From an uncultured Bacteroidales bacterium (GTDB lineage: Bacteria > Bacteroidota > Bacteroidia > Bacteroidales > Bacteroidaceae): a stretch of 48,460 nt of DNA. The DNA is taken from positions 1 to 48,460 of the forward strand of contig CALEFD010000092.1 of NCBI GenBank assembly GCA_937876995.1, written 5' to 3'. Position 1 is the first letter of the stretch, and every line of letters starts with the position of its first letter. The notes beneath the pieces were generated by a model that was given only the letters and a program-made list of their open reading frames with translations, was not told the origin of the DNA and searched no databases. Below are positions 17,285 through 26,900 of this stretch, piece by piece. A program made the translations under genes and the position numbers.

Positions 17285-18184
17285 TTATTGCATTGAGCCA
17301 ATAAGCAGGAAGATGAGGCCTATTAGTACCAGGAGTAAGTCGAAAGCCTTGCTCCTGAGATTTTTTTCTTTGAATAGCAGTGCACCGCAAAGGAATGATA
17401 CAATTACGCTGCTGCGTCTTATCATAGATACTATTGATATCATTGAAGCACTCTCTGTTAAGGCATAGAAATAGGCATAATCGGCTATGGTAAGAAATAC
17501 CGATATAAACAGAATGCTCCATTTCCAACGGAATGGGGTAGATGTTTTTCTTTTGGGAAACCATAGAGTAAACAGCACAATAGTCATTAAAACAACCTGG
17601 TAGAAGTTGCTCCATGCCTGAACAAACATGTTGTTGTGCTGCCCCATCAGATATTTATCATACAGTCCGCTTATAGCACCAAACAGTGTTGATAAAATGA
17701 GTAGAAAAACCCATTTGTTATGTTTAAAGTCTATACCCTCTTTTTTACCGCTACGGCTCAACAGGTGGAAGGAAATAATAGCTATAAGTACACCAATCCA
17801 TTGGTATATATTCAGTCTTTCGCCAAATATCAACAGACCTCCTAATAGTACAATAATAGGGCGGGTAGCGTTAATAGGACCTACCAAAGTGATAGGCAGA
17901 TGTTTCATGCCAAAGTATCCGCATATCCACGAAGCAAGGACGATGCCGGCTTTTAGCACTACTTGAAAATGAACGTCCCATCCGTATGCGGGTACTTGAA
18001 AAAGGGTGTCGTTGAGTATGGGAGTGAATCTTGATAGCAACACAAATGGAAGCATAAGAATACTGCAAAGCAACGTATTCATCCAGAGTACAGGAATGAC
18101 AGCATTATCTTTTACGCCATTTTTTTTGCAAACATCATAAAAACCCAAACATAGGGCAGAAAGTAGTGCTAATGTTACCCACAT
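17285..18184 (-). CDS. EamA/DMT-family transporter
   Basis: A 299-residue protein with about ten hydrophobic helices in two repeats of five, the layout of drug/metabolite transporter (DMT) proteins of the EamA type; the substrate is unknown. The start at 18184 (MWVTLALLSALCLGFYDVCKK) is preferred because the frame upstream (to 18247) runs over the promoter and encodes no membrane segment. It ends 5 bases from the convergent TPR-HTH gene. A minus-strand TAATTTTG (18215-18208) is a likely -7 box, and the divergent neighbour at 18294 is also an EamA transporter, so the two share a control region of about 110 bases. Confidence 0.8.
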   Translation of the reverse strand: MWVTLALLSALCLGFYDVCKKNGVKDNAVIPVLWMNTLLCSILMLPFVLLSRFTPILNDTLFQVPAYGWDVHFQVVLKAGIVLASWICGYFGMKHLPITLVGPINATRPIIVLLGGLLIFGERLNIYQWIGVLIAIISFHLLSRSGKKEGIDFKHNKWVFLLILSTLFGAISGLYDKYLMGQHNNMFVQAWSNFYQVVLMTIVLFTLWFPKRKTSTPFRWKWSILFISVFLTIADYAYFYALTESASMISIVSMIRRSSVIVSFLCGALLFKEKNLRSKAFDLLLVLIGLIFLLIGSMQ

Positions 18185-18207
18185 AATATAATCTTGTAAT
18201 TTGGCTG

Positions 18208-18285
18208 CAAAATTACATAATTTTTGCAACCCGATAATAGCTGTCACAGAAATTGAGCATTATCTAAATAATAGTAGTAATTTTG
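18208..18285. promoter_or_regulatory. Divergent promoters of two EamA transporters
   Basis: Plus strand: TTG at 18253-18255, 22 bases, TAATTTTG at 18278-18285, nine bases before the ATG at 18294. Minus strand: TAATTTTG at 18215-18208, with no good upstream box seen. The boxes have the same sequence on both strands. Confidence 0.45.
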
Positions 18286-18293
18286 CAACCCGT

Positions 18294-19217
18294 ATGAAAC
18301 AGAACAATAAATACTTTTTCCATCTTTTGGCCTTGGCTGTTGTGGCTCTTTGGGGAACAACATTTATATCTACTAAGGTGCTGTTGAATAACGGACTCAC
18401 GCCATCTGTTATATTTACCATAAGGTTTGTTATGGCGTATATAGGCGTTTGGTTACTATGCCTAAAGAAAAAAACTACCAGAAAACTTCTTAGTAACAGT
18501 ATTGCAGACGAACTGATATTTGTACTATTGGGTATAACTGGCGGCTCTATGTATTTCTATACGGAAAATACGGCACTTATGCATACTCAGGCATGTAACG
18601 TATCGTTTATAGTATGTTGTGCACCGCTTCTTACTGTGCTTTTAACTTTGATAGCAAACAGAATGAAACGGTTCCGTTCAACCGATGGTTTAGAGGATGT
18701 AAAGCTAAACGTATGGATAGTAATAGGTACCATATTCGCCCTGACAGGAATGGCACTTATGATATTTAACGGTTACAAATTTGAACTATCGCCTAAAGGA
18801 GATATATTGGCATTTTTGGCAGCGCTATGCTGGAGTATCTACAGTATGTTTCTGGTTCATCATTCCAAAAAATATGGAGTATTATTCACTACAAGAAAGG
18901 TCTTCTTCTGGGGGCTGATAACCATCATCCCGTTTGTAATAGGTGAATTGAAACAGATAGATACAAACGCATTTGCGCAGACAGAAGTTATATATAATTT
19001 GCTGTTTTTGGGAATAGTAGCATCGCTTATCTGTTTTGTACTTTGGAATAAAGTGATGGAGAAGTTGGGCAATGTAACATCTACTAACTATGTATATCTG
19101 AACCCTATCTTTACTTTGGTAGGTTCTATAATAATACTGCACGAACAAATTACCCCTATAGCAGCAGTAGGTTCGGCACTGATACTGATAGGGGTAATAC
19201 TTTCCGGAAGAAGATAG
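18294..19217 (+). CDS. EamA/DMT-family transporter
   Basis: A 307-residue inner-membrane protein (MKQNNKYFFHLLALAVVALWG) with about ten transmembrane helices and the WGTTFISTKVLL motif in helix 1 that is frequent in EamA proteins. It probably exports a small metabolite; the substrate is unknown. An in-frame start far upstream at 18201 would overlap the promoter and add a non-membrane segment, so 18294 is chosen. It is a paralogue of the divergent transporter at 17285, but the two are not closely similar in sequence. It ends 7 bases from the convergent GH3 gene with no visible terminator between. Confidence 0.85.
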   Translation: MKQNNKYFFHLLALAVVALWGTTFISTKVLLNNGLTPSVIFTIRFVMAYIGVWLLCLKKKTTRKLLSNSIADELIFVLLGITGGSMYFYTENTALMHTQACNVSFIVCCAPLLTVLLTLIANRMKRFRSTDGLEDVKLNVWIVIGTIFALTGMALMIFNGYKFELSPKGDILAFLAALCWSIYSMFLVHHSKKYGVLFTTRKVFFWGLITIIPFVIGELKQIDTNAFAQTEVIYNLLFLGIVASLICFVLWNKVMEKLGNVTSTNYVYLNPIFTLVGSIIILHEQITPIAAVGSALILIGVILSGRR

Positions 19218-19224
19218 TAAACCC

Positions 19225-21540
19225 TTACTGGAGAGTGGCAGTGGTTGGGTATGCTATCTCTTGGGCAATATTGAAGGAAGCGGTCTGGCGAATGTCCTGT
19301 GCAGAAGCAGCAAAACTTACCTGGTAATAACCGGCTTCAGTAACCCAAGCCGCCATAGATTCGTTATAAGATGCCAAATCGTATTGCTTGAAAGTAAATT
19401 CAAGCACTTCTTGTTCACCCGGTTTCAGTTCCCTTGTCTTAGCAAAAGCCTTTAACTCCTTAACCGGCTTTTCCATTTTTGATTCAGGAGCAGTTACATA
19501 AACCTGAACAGCCTCTTTACCTGCGTACTTACCGGTGTTTTTAACAGTTACAGTAAGTTTAAATAAATCGGCTTCTGTTTTAATGGTAGGATTTGAATAT
19601 TCAAAAGTGGTGTAACTCAAACCGTAACCAAACGGATATGATACCAATTCAGGATACTTGTCAAAATATCTGTAACCAACATCCAAACCTTCTGCATAAT
19701 CGGTGTAGTCAAAATTTTTAATAGGTGTACTATTAGGATTATTTCTGTTACGACGGCTCTCAGCATTCAACTCCTGATGATTAACAGGGAAGTTCTTACC
19801 TGCAGGAATGTCGTTAAAGTTATTAACGTATGTATCTACCAACTTACCTGAAGGGGTGATAGTACCTTTCAGAATATCGCCAATAGCATAACCACCTTCC
19901 TGTCCAGGCAGACCTGCTAAAAGGATTGCATCCGGCTTGTTCTTCCAATTTGATGTTTCAATAGGTGCGCCAATATTCAGAACAACAATCACCTTTTTAC
20001 CTTTTGTATGGAATGCAGTACAAACATCGTCAATCATCTTTAGTTCAACGTCTGTAAGTGTGTAGTTACCCTGATATTCGCGATCGCTGCTTTCGCCGCA
20101 ACTGCGACCTATGGTGATAATAGCAATATCGTTAGCAATAGCATCAGCTCTCAGTTTGAATGGTTGTGACAGTAGTGATTCCGGCATAACCACATTTTCA
20201 AGCTGCATAAAATCGCTGGCTTTTCTTGGTTTTATGGTCTCTACATGCTTTCTGTAAGGTGCTGCAATTGCAGGGTCAATCTTATATCCTGCAGCAGACA
20301 GACCATCTTCCATATTCACTACGTATTCGTAGTTTACGCTACCGCTACCTGTACCAACAGCCAAAAATTTGTAAGAACTGATGCCATAAAGAGCTATGTT
20401 CTTGATGTTGTTTGCAAGTGGCAGTACATTATCATCGTTTTTAAGCAAAACCATACCCTCTGCTGCGCTTTGACGTGCAATTTCTGCATGGGCTTTCATA
20501 TCAGGGGTATTTGTAGGCTGATAACCGTAGAATTTTGGCGATTTTTCTACAAGCTGCAGTATGCGTTTAACGTTTCTATCTACATCGGCAATATCCAGAG
20601 TACCATTATTGACTGCATCAATAATAGCCTGTCTCTGTCTTGCATTACCCGGCATAAGCAGATCGTTACCTGCCTTAACCATAGCAACTGCATCTTTACC
20701 ACCTCCCCAGTCGGTCATTACAGCTCCTTCAAACTTCCATTCTCCACGGAGAATACCTTCCAAAAGAGGATAACTTTCTGCGGTGTGTACACCATTGATT
20801 CTGTTGTATGATGTCATAATAGCCCAAGGGTTAGATTCCTTGACAGCTATTTCAAAACCTTTCAGATATATTTCTCTTGCAGTACGGTCTGACATTCTGG
20901 AGTCGTTATTGCTACGGTTGGTCTCCTGGTTGTTGAATGCAAAGTGCTTTAGAGTAGCACCAACACCGTTACTTTGAATACCGTTGACAAGTGCTGCTGT
21001 AACTTTACCGGATACTACAGGATCTTCTGAAAAATATTCAAAAGTACGTCCTAATAGCGGATGTCTGTGAATATTTAGTGCCGGTGCCAAAAGAACATCG
21101 GCGCCATATTGTTTAACTTCGTCACCTATAGCTGTACCAACCTCCTCTATCAGTTCTTTGTTCCATGTGGAAGCCAGCATAGTAGCAACCGGATAGGCAG
21201 TACAATAGTAGGTCTTGTCATCGCCCTCTCTGGTAGGGTTGATTCTTAAACCGGCAGGACCGTCAGGTAACTGAATGCCCGGAATACCCAGACGTGCAAT
21301 AGGTGTGGTAGTACCTGCACAACCGGGAAGAAAAGCTTTCACTTCTTGAATAGCCGGATCTATGGTATCACCCCAGAATGCGTGTGTACCTACCAACAGA
21401 TCGGCTTTCTCTTCTAATGTAAGTTCTTTGATAATTCTATCTAAAGATACTTTACCAAAGACCACTTTTTTGTTGCAAGAACCTAATAAGATGGTTGCAG
21501 CAAATAACATTGCAATTTTGCAGTAGTTTATAATTCTCAT
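19225..21540 (-). CDS. GH3 beta-glycosidase lipoprotein
   Basis: A 771-residue enzyme with a lipoprotein signal (LFAATILLGSC, Cys22). The GH3 N-terminal barrel includes LPDGPAGLRI, APALNIHRHPLLGRTFEYFS, KHFAFNNQETNR and the nucleophile Asp in GAVMTDWGGG (about residue 278). The alpha/beta domain 2 follows (GMVLLKNDDNVLPLA, GSGSVNYEYVV), then the C-terminal fibronectin type III-like domain (KNTGKYAGKEAVQVYV). Such enzymes remove terminal beta-glucose or beta-xylose from oligosaccharides, and the periplasmic or surface anchor fits a finishing role for products of neighbouring depolymerases. It starts 21 bases after the CCA-adding enzyme gene on the same strand, with no promoter box in the gap, so read-through is likely. 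Length and domains are complete. Confidence 0.9.
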   Translation of the reverse strand: MRIINYCKIAMLFAATILLGSCNKKVVFGKVSLDRIIKELTLEEKADLLVGTHAFWGDTIDPAIQEVKAFLPGCAGTTTPIARLGIPGIQLPDGPAGLRINPTREGDDKTYYCTAYPVATMLASTWNKELIEEVGTAIGDEVKQYGADVLLAPALNIHRHPLLGRTFEYFSEDPVVSGKVTAALVNGIQSNGVGATLKHFAFNNQETNRSNNDSRMSDRTAREIYLKGFEIAVKESNPWAIMTSYNRINGVHTAESYPLLEGILRGEWKFEGAVMTDWGGGKDAVAMVKAGNDLLMPGNARQRQAIIDAVNNGTLDIADVDRNVKRILQLVEKSPKFYGYQPTNTPDMKAHAEIARQSAAEGMVLLKNDDNVLPLANNIKNIALYGISSYKFLAVGTGSGSVNYEYVVNMEDGLSAAGYKIDPAIAAPYRKHVETIKPRKASDFMQLENVVMPESLLSQPFKLRADAIANDIAIITIGRSCGESSDREYQGNYTLTDVELKMIDDVCTAFHTKGKKVIVVLNIGAPIETSNWKNKPDAILLAGLPGQEGGYAIGDILKGTITPSGKLVDTYVNNFNDIPAGKNFPVNHQELNAESRRNRNNPNSTPIKNFDYTDYAEGLDVGYRYFDKYPELVSYPFGYGLSYTTFEYSNPTIKTEADLFKLTVTVKNTGKYAGKEAVQVYVTAPESKMEKPVKELKAFAKTRELKPGEQEVLEFTFKQYDLASYNESMAAWVTEAGYYQVSFAASAQDIRQTASFNIAQEIAYPTTATLQ

Positions 21541-21561
21541 AGTGTAGTTAATTTTATTTGG

Positions 21562-22992
21562 TTATTTAATTGGTTCTATACCCATTTTCTTTGCTTCCTC
21601 TTTTACAAAAGCTAATGCAGCATCGTGCTCATTAGGAATAATGCCCTCTAAAATAGCATCTTTGATACTGCTCTTTAACTGTCCTACAGTAGCAGTCGGA
21701 CCCAAACCGAAAGTCTCCATTATCTCAATACCGTCAACAGGCGGTTGGAAGTTCCTTATTCTGTCTCGCTCTTCCAGATCAATAAGTTTCTTTCTAACCA
21801 GGCTGAAGTTTTCAAGCAGACGCCTCTTCTTCATCTCGTTTTTAGATGTGATATCGGCTTCGCACAGAGTCATTAAATCGTCTATATCATCGCCTGCCTC
21901 GAACAGCAATCGTCTTACGGCAGAATCGGTCACAATATCATCTACTATAGCAATGGGGCGCATGTGCAGATCTACCATCTTCTGAACGTATTTCATCTTT
22001 TCGTTCTTAGGCATCTTCATCTTTGCAAAGATATTTGGAATCATCTTCATACCCACCAGATTGTGGTTATGGAACATCCATCCGTGGGCTGCGTCCCAAC
22101 GTTTGGTACGTGGTTTGCCTATGTCGTGTAGCAAGGCGGCCCAACGCAACCAGAGATTATCGCTTTTGCGGGCAACATTATCAAGTACTTCCAGAGTGTG
22201 GTAGAATACATCTTTATGACCTCGTCCGTTTACGGTTTCTATACCTTGCAGAGCAGAAAGTTCAGGGAATATAAGTTCCAATAATCCGCTTCTGTCTAAC
22301 TCTATAAAACCTTTTGATGGAACAGGCGATAATAGAATCTTGTTCAGTTCTTCTACAATACGTTCTTTGCTGATAATCTTGATACGCTCTTTGTTTTTTT
22401 CCAACGATTGGAATGTGTCAAAATCTATCTGAAAGTTCAGCTGTGTGGCAAAACGTATGCAACGCAACATACGCAGCGGGTCGTCACTGAAGGTTATATC
22501 CGGATCTAACGGAGTTCTTATAATGCGGTCCTGTAAATCGTAGATGCCATCAAACGGATCTACAAGTTCTCCAAATCTGTTGCCGTTAAGACAGATAGCC
22601 ATTGCATTGATTGTAAAGTCGCGTCTGTTTTGGTCGTCCTCTAAAGTGCCGTCTTCTACAATTGGGTTGCGTGAATCTCTGTTGTACGATTCCTTACGTG
22701 CACCAACAAATTCCACCTCTATATCGCCCTTTTTAACCTGAGCTGTGCCAAAATTCTTAAACAGACTGACGTGAGCATTACCCAATGCCTTGCCAAAAGC
22801 CTTGGCCATATCTAAACCACTGCCCACTACCACTACATCGATATCTTTGCTTGGGCGTTCTAAAAACAGGTCTCTTACATATCCTCCCACAACATAACAT
22901 TCCAAACCTAAACGGTCGGCTGTTTGAGAAAGTGTTCTGAAAACCTTCTTGTCAAGCAGTTGTGATAATTCCTCGTCGCTGTATAACTTCAT
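21562..22992 (-). CDS. cca: CCA tRNA nucleotidyltransferase with HD domain
   Basis: Adds or repairs the 3' CCA of tRNA. The 476-residue protein has the class II polymerase beta-type head: GGYVRD (about residue 36), DIDVVVVGSG with the metal-binding aspartates (about 50), and RRDFTINAMAI (about 133). The RNA- and primer-binding region includes DPLRMLRCIRFA. An HD phosphohydrolase domain follows (His-Asp in WAALLHDIGKP, about residue 288, and HNHNLVG), as in many Bacteroidales CCA enzymes. Poly(A) polymerase is an alternative label in the same family. It stands upstream of the GH3 gene on the same strand. A TAATTTTG box on the minus strand (23021-23014) is the likely promoter. Confidence 0.9.
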   Translation of the reverse strand: MKLYSDEELSQLLDKKVFRTLSQTADRLGLECYVVGGYVRDLFLERPSKDIDVVVVGSGLDMAKAFGKALGNAHVSLFKNFGTAQVKKGDIEVEFVGARKESYNRDSRNPIVEDGTLEDDQNRRDFTINAMAICLNGNRFGELVDPFDGIYDLQDRIIRTPLDPDITFSDDPLRMLRCIRFATQLNFQIDFDTFQSLEKNKERIKIISKERIVEELNKILLSPVPSKGFIELDRSGLLELIFPELSALQGIETVNGRGHKDVFYHTLEVLDNVARKSDNLWLRWAALLHDIGKPRTKRWDAAHGWMFHNHNLVGMKMIPNIFAKMKMPKNEKMKYVQKMVDLHMRPIAIVDDIVTDSAVRRLLFEAGDDIDDLMTLCEADITSKNEMKKRRLLENFSLVRKKLIDLEERDRIRNFQPPVDGIEIMETFGLGPTATVGQLKSSIKDAILEGIIPNEHDAALAFVKEEAKKMGIEPIK

Positions 22993-23013
22993 ATCTTAAA
23001 AACAGATTTATTG

Positions 23014-23063
23014 CAAAATTAGTGCATTAACACCATTTTACTATCAAAAATAGAGTACTTTTG
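23014..23063. promoter_or_regulatory. Divergent promoters of cca and a lipoprotein gene
   Basis: Minus: TAATTTTG (23021-23014) with TTTG (23048-23045) 23 bases upstream, a little long. Plus: TACTTTTG (23056-23063), 31 bases before the lipoprotein ATG, without a clear upstream box. Confidence 0.45.
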
Positions 23064-23094
23064 TGCAAGTATTTTATAAAAATTGAAGACCAAT

Positions 23095-23928
23095 ATGCAA
23101 AAAATTTCATTCCTGGTGATATTAGTCCTGCTATTTACAGCGTGTGGCGAGAGTGTGGAAGAACAGGCACAGCGTTATATAGATAGAGCAAACCAAGCTT
23201 TTCAGACAGAAAACTATAGCGAAGCAAAACAGTTGATAGATAGCGTAAAGATACTTTTTCCAAAAGCTTTTGAAGCAAGAAAACAGGGTATTAAGCTGAT
23301 GCTGCAAGTAGAAGAGGCAGAACAACTGCGTACAATAGAATACGAAAACAGTATGATAGCTGCCTGTGATGAGAAAATAGAGCCCTTGAAAAAGAGATTC
23401 AAATTTGAAAAAGATGAAAGGTATCAAGATTTAGGACTCTACGTAGTAGCTTCGCAGGTACCTGAAAAGAATGTAGGAGTAAATTATCTGCGTGGTCAGG
23501 TAGATGAATTGGGACGTCTGGTTATTATCTCCACATATTCGGCATCGTCTTATATGCATCATCGTTCGGTACGAGTAGTTTGTGGTGATGTATATGCAGA
23601 ATCGCCTGCTTCCGACGATTTCTATGAATTCAAAGATCTGGGTATCTGTTATGAAAAGTGTAACCTGAAATTTGGCCAGGATGGTGGTGTGGCTGCATTT
23701 ATAGCAATGAACAAGGATAGAAATATTCAGGTCATATTGAAAGCTGCAGATGGTAAAACATACAAATACAGCATGAGACCTGCCGATAGAGAGGCCATAG
23801 CTACACTGTATGAATTATCAACCCTGATAACAGAACTTGAAGATCATAAAAAGATAAAAGAAGAGGCTGTAAGACGTTTGCAGTTTACACAGTCCAAGAT
23901 GAACAGTCAGGAATCCGTTAACGAGTAA
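23095..23928 (+). CDS. Lipoprotein of unknown function, helical ends
   Basis: A 277-residue protein with a lipobox (LFTACG, Cys17) and start at ATG 23095; a TTG in frame at 23083 is less likely. Residues 20-100 are helical and TPR-like (AQRYIDRANQAFQTENYSEA), the middle about 100-230 is beta-rich, and the last 50 residues are helical. I recognise it only as a conserved Bacteroidales lipoprotein. Its stop lies within the 3' end of the convergent sprA gene (11-base overlap), so the two are linked by position only. No function can be assigned. Confidence 0.75.
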   Translation: MQKISFLVILVLLFTACGESVEEQAQRYIDRANQAFQTENYSEAKQLIDSVKILFPKAFEARKQGIKLMLQVEEAEQLRTIEYENSMIAACDEKIEPLKKRFKFEKDERYQDLGLYVVASQVPEKNVGVNYLRGQVDELGRLVIISTYSASSYMHHRSVRVVCGDVYAESPASDDFYEFKDLGICYEKCNLKFGQDGGVAAFIAMNKDRNIQVILKAADGKTYKYSMRPADREAIATLYELSTLITELEDHKKIKEEAVRRLQFTQSKMNSQESVNE

Positions 23929-26900
23929 GCGAGAACTTTAGAGTGATACCGCAGTCGTGTGTAGCTGTTGGGTATGACGATGTTGATACCAATGGGAAAT
24001 TACTCTGGAAATCGTAGTAGAAGTTCAAAGTAAGCATCTTGCTGTATATGTAATCGGCACTGAATGCTAATTTTACAGCTCTGTTGCCACTAGTAGCCTG
24101 TGTAGCCATAGTCTTGATATTTCTGCACAATGCATTCTGATTTCTATAGGAGAAGTCCAGATTCATGTTCAGATTGTTATTCACCTTATTACGTCCTGTA
24201 CCTTGCTGTGCGCCAAACAGTTTAAGGTTGCTGATACGGTAACTTGCACCTGCGGTAATATCGTCAGAAGTAGTCTCTACCACCTGTACAGCCGATGTAC
24301 TCAAGTTGATTACTCTGGTCTTTCTGCACTCTAATCTTGCCGATAGAGAGTTGTTAAAGGTCATATCTACACCAACCAATGGTGCGAACGATTCATTGAT
24401 AGATACAGAACCTATGTTAAACATACTGTTCGGGATAGGACTGCCTGTAGTAATATCGTTTATGAAACCTAAATCGTTCATATACTCCATATAGCTCATA
24501 AAGGTGTTGTAACTACCCATTGAATATACGCTCTTATATGAATGTTTCAGATTAAAACTCTTAAAGTATTTCTGGAAGAATGGAATCTGATTCAATCCGG
24601 AGTAGGTAACACTCCAGTTTGGCATCATAGAGAGGATAGATGGGAACAGATTCAAAGAACTCTTGTTAGCATCTTTACCTGTATATGCAGCTAAGAATGC
24701 AGGTATCAATACATCGGCAGAATATGGGTTTACTCCACCGTTTTCCGGATTATATACTGAACCTGCCAATGTGGTGCCTTCCGGATATATAGCACCAACA
24801 TACTGATTCTCTACACGTTTCTGAACAGTATTAATGTTGTCTGCAAGCCGTTCAAAACTCTTTGATTTATAGCCATTGTCAGGGTTCTTCCGTTCGAATG
24901 CACTTTTCAGAGTAACCACAGTCATACTGAAAGTACCTGTTTGAGATTCAGGCATACCTGCATACATATACTGTATAGTACGGCTGTTGCTCTTCTCCCA
25001 GCTGGAGTTAACATCTATTCTGAAATTCATAAATGGTTCCAGCATCATCTTAACCTGTAAACTCTCTCCTGCAGAAGAAGCTGCTGAATATGAAACACTG
25101 TCATTCTGCAACAACCAATTATTATGTTGCGCTTTGTGCAGATAGCTGTTGTTTGTAAGACCAAATGCAAAATCAAGTCCCGGAGCCAGCATACCGCTAC
25201 CTGAATTCTGACCAAGCATAGAGGCATCAGGCATGAATCCCGGTAAACTCATGTTGTAAGTATTCCTATATGTGAACGATGCATTTCTTATCATCATCAC
25301 AGCTCTTGTGGTAAGATCTAAACCATCTTTTAAGGTAAATCTTTCGGTCTTATACACAGCATCAGGGTCTAATACAGCTTTTACCATTACATTCAGAGTA
25401 TCTTTATATCTAACCGTAATGGTGTTAGCATCTACACGTTTGTAACGCAGTTTAATAGTGGTACCATCTTTTGTGGTAAATGTAACCTTTGGTTTTAGCG
25501 TACCCTGATTATGAGTAATAGTAAATGTAGAATCGGGCAGTAGCGTAAACTCCTTCTGGAAAGCTTTTACCTTTTTAGGAGTTGGCTTCTTTCTGTTACC
25601 CTTATCGGTATATTTATCATTTATCTCCTTTAGATATGGCACCTTATTATATAGAGTCTGGAAATTCATACGTCCGTTAGACGATATTGTTCTGTTGCTG
25701 CTGATGATATTACCAAACGATGTTCCATCGGCGTATGTAGTTCCTCTGTCCCAACTGTATTGAGAATTAAAGGTGATATCGCTTGTGAACCACGATAACA
25801 GAGGCAGCTTGTTAAGAGGAATCTGATACGATGCCTGGAAGGTCTGCTGGTAATCAAGTGGTCTGCCCATACGTGACAGGCTGGCCTTTACAGAGTCTTT
25901 CCAAAGCGCATATTCATCGGGATACAAATCTTTGTTGACAATCATATAAGGCTCTTCAATCTCTGCTTGAGTCTTGGCAGTAAACGACATGCGCAAATCG
26001 CGAAGCGGGTCCCAACGCAGAGTCATATCTCTGTCCCAATAGAACTGCTGTGAGAAGAGCGCAGGAATATCGTTACCGCCATTCATAGATTCCAAATCGC
26101 GTTCCTGCAGTTCATGATAATTTCTAACCAGATTGGTGTTAAAACTGAAACTCTGTGGCACAAAGTTTATGGTCATATCTTTCAATATGGTTAGCCAGTT
26201 AGATTGGTATCTGATAAACGAGAATGGTTTCCAACCTTGTATGTCAGGAGAATATGAGTAGGTTAGGTTAGCCTTCCAACTCTTGTCATTTTCATACACT
26301 ATGGTGCTGGCGCTGTTCTCCTGCACAGAACTGGAGAAACTTGCGCTAAAGTTTGCCGGATCGTATGGCATAGGCTTTTCACCGCTTATATCTATTCTTG
26401 CATTAGAAATACTAAAGTTCTTCTGTACGGTAACATCTTGTGTAATGCTACGTATGGAATCTTGTGATCTCCTGTCGGAATAAGAATCTATAACATCATC
26501 TAAAATAAGGTCAGTGTCGTAAGGACTATAGTAAGGCGATACATTCTCTTTAGTGTATGAATAGTAGATAGGCAGAGAAACTTTGGCCTGTTCCGGCAAG
26601 AAACGTCCTATGTCGAAACTTGTGGTCATAGAGTACTTGTAGAAATCTTCCATACTTCTTTGACTTATACCCTGTTCCAAACCTCCATATCCTGCAGTAC
26701 TCATCTGACCTGCAAAATCTACATTACCTATGTCGGAAAGTTTCATAGACATATTGGCACGCGCTGCAGAACCTCCGCGACTTTCAAAACCAACCAGACG
26801 CAATTCGTTAACCCACAATTCTGCCGATTTTGTGGTGAGCGAATTATTTCTGATACCAATCATTATAGCTCTTACATTTCCTATAGACGGATTACCTATA

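Noticed and set aside
20245..20811. 188-codon frame antisense to GH3
   Set aside because: Shadow of the GH3 gene; the Cys-rich composition is an artefact of the opposite strand.
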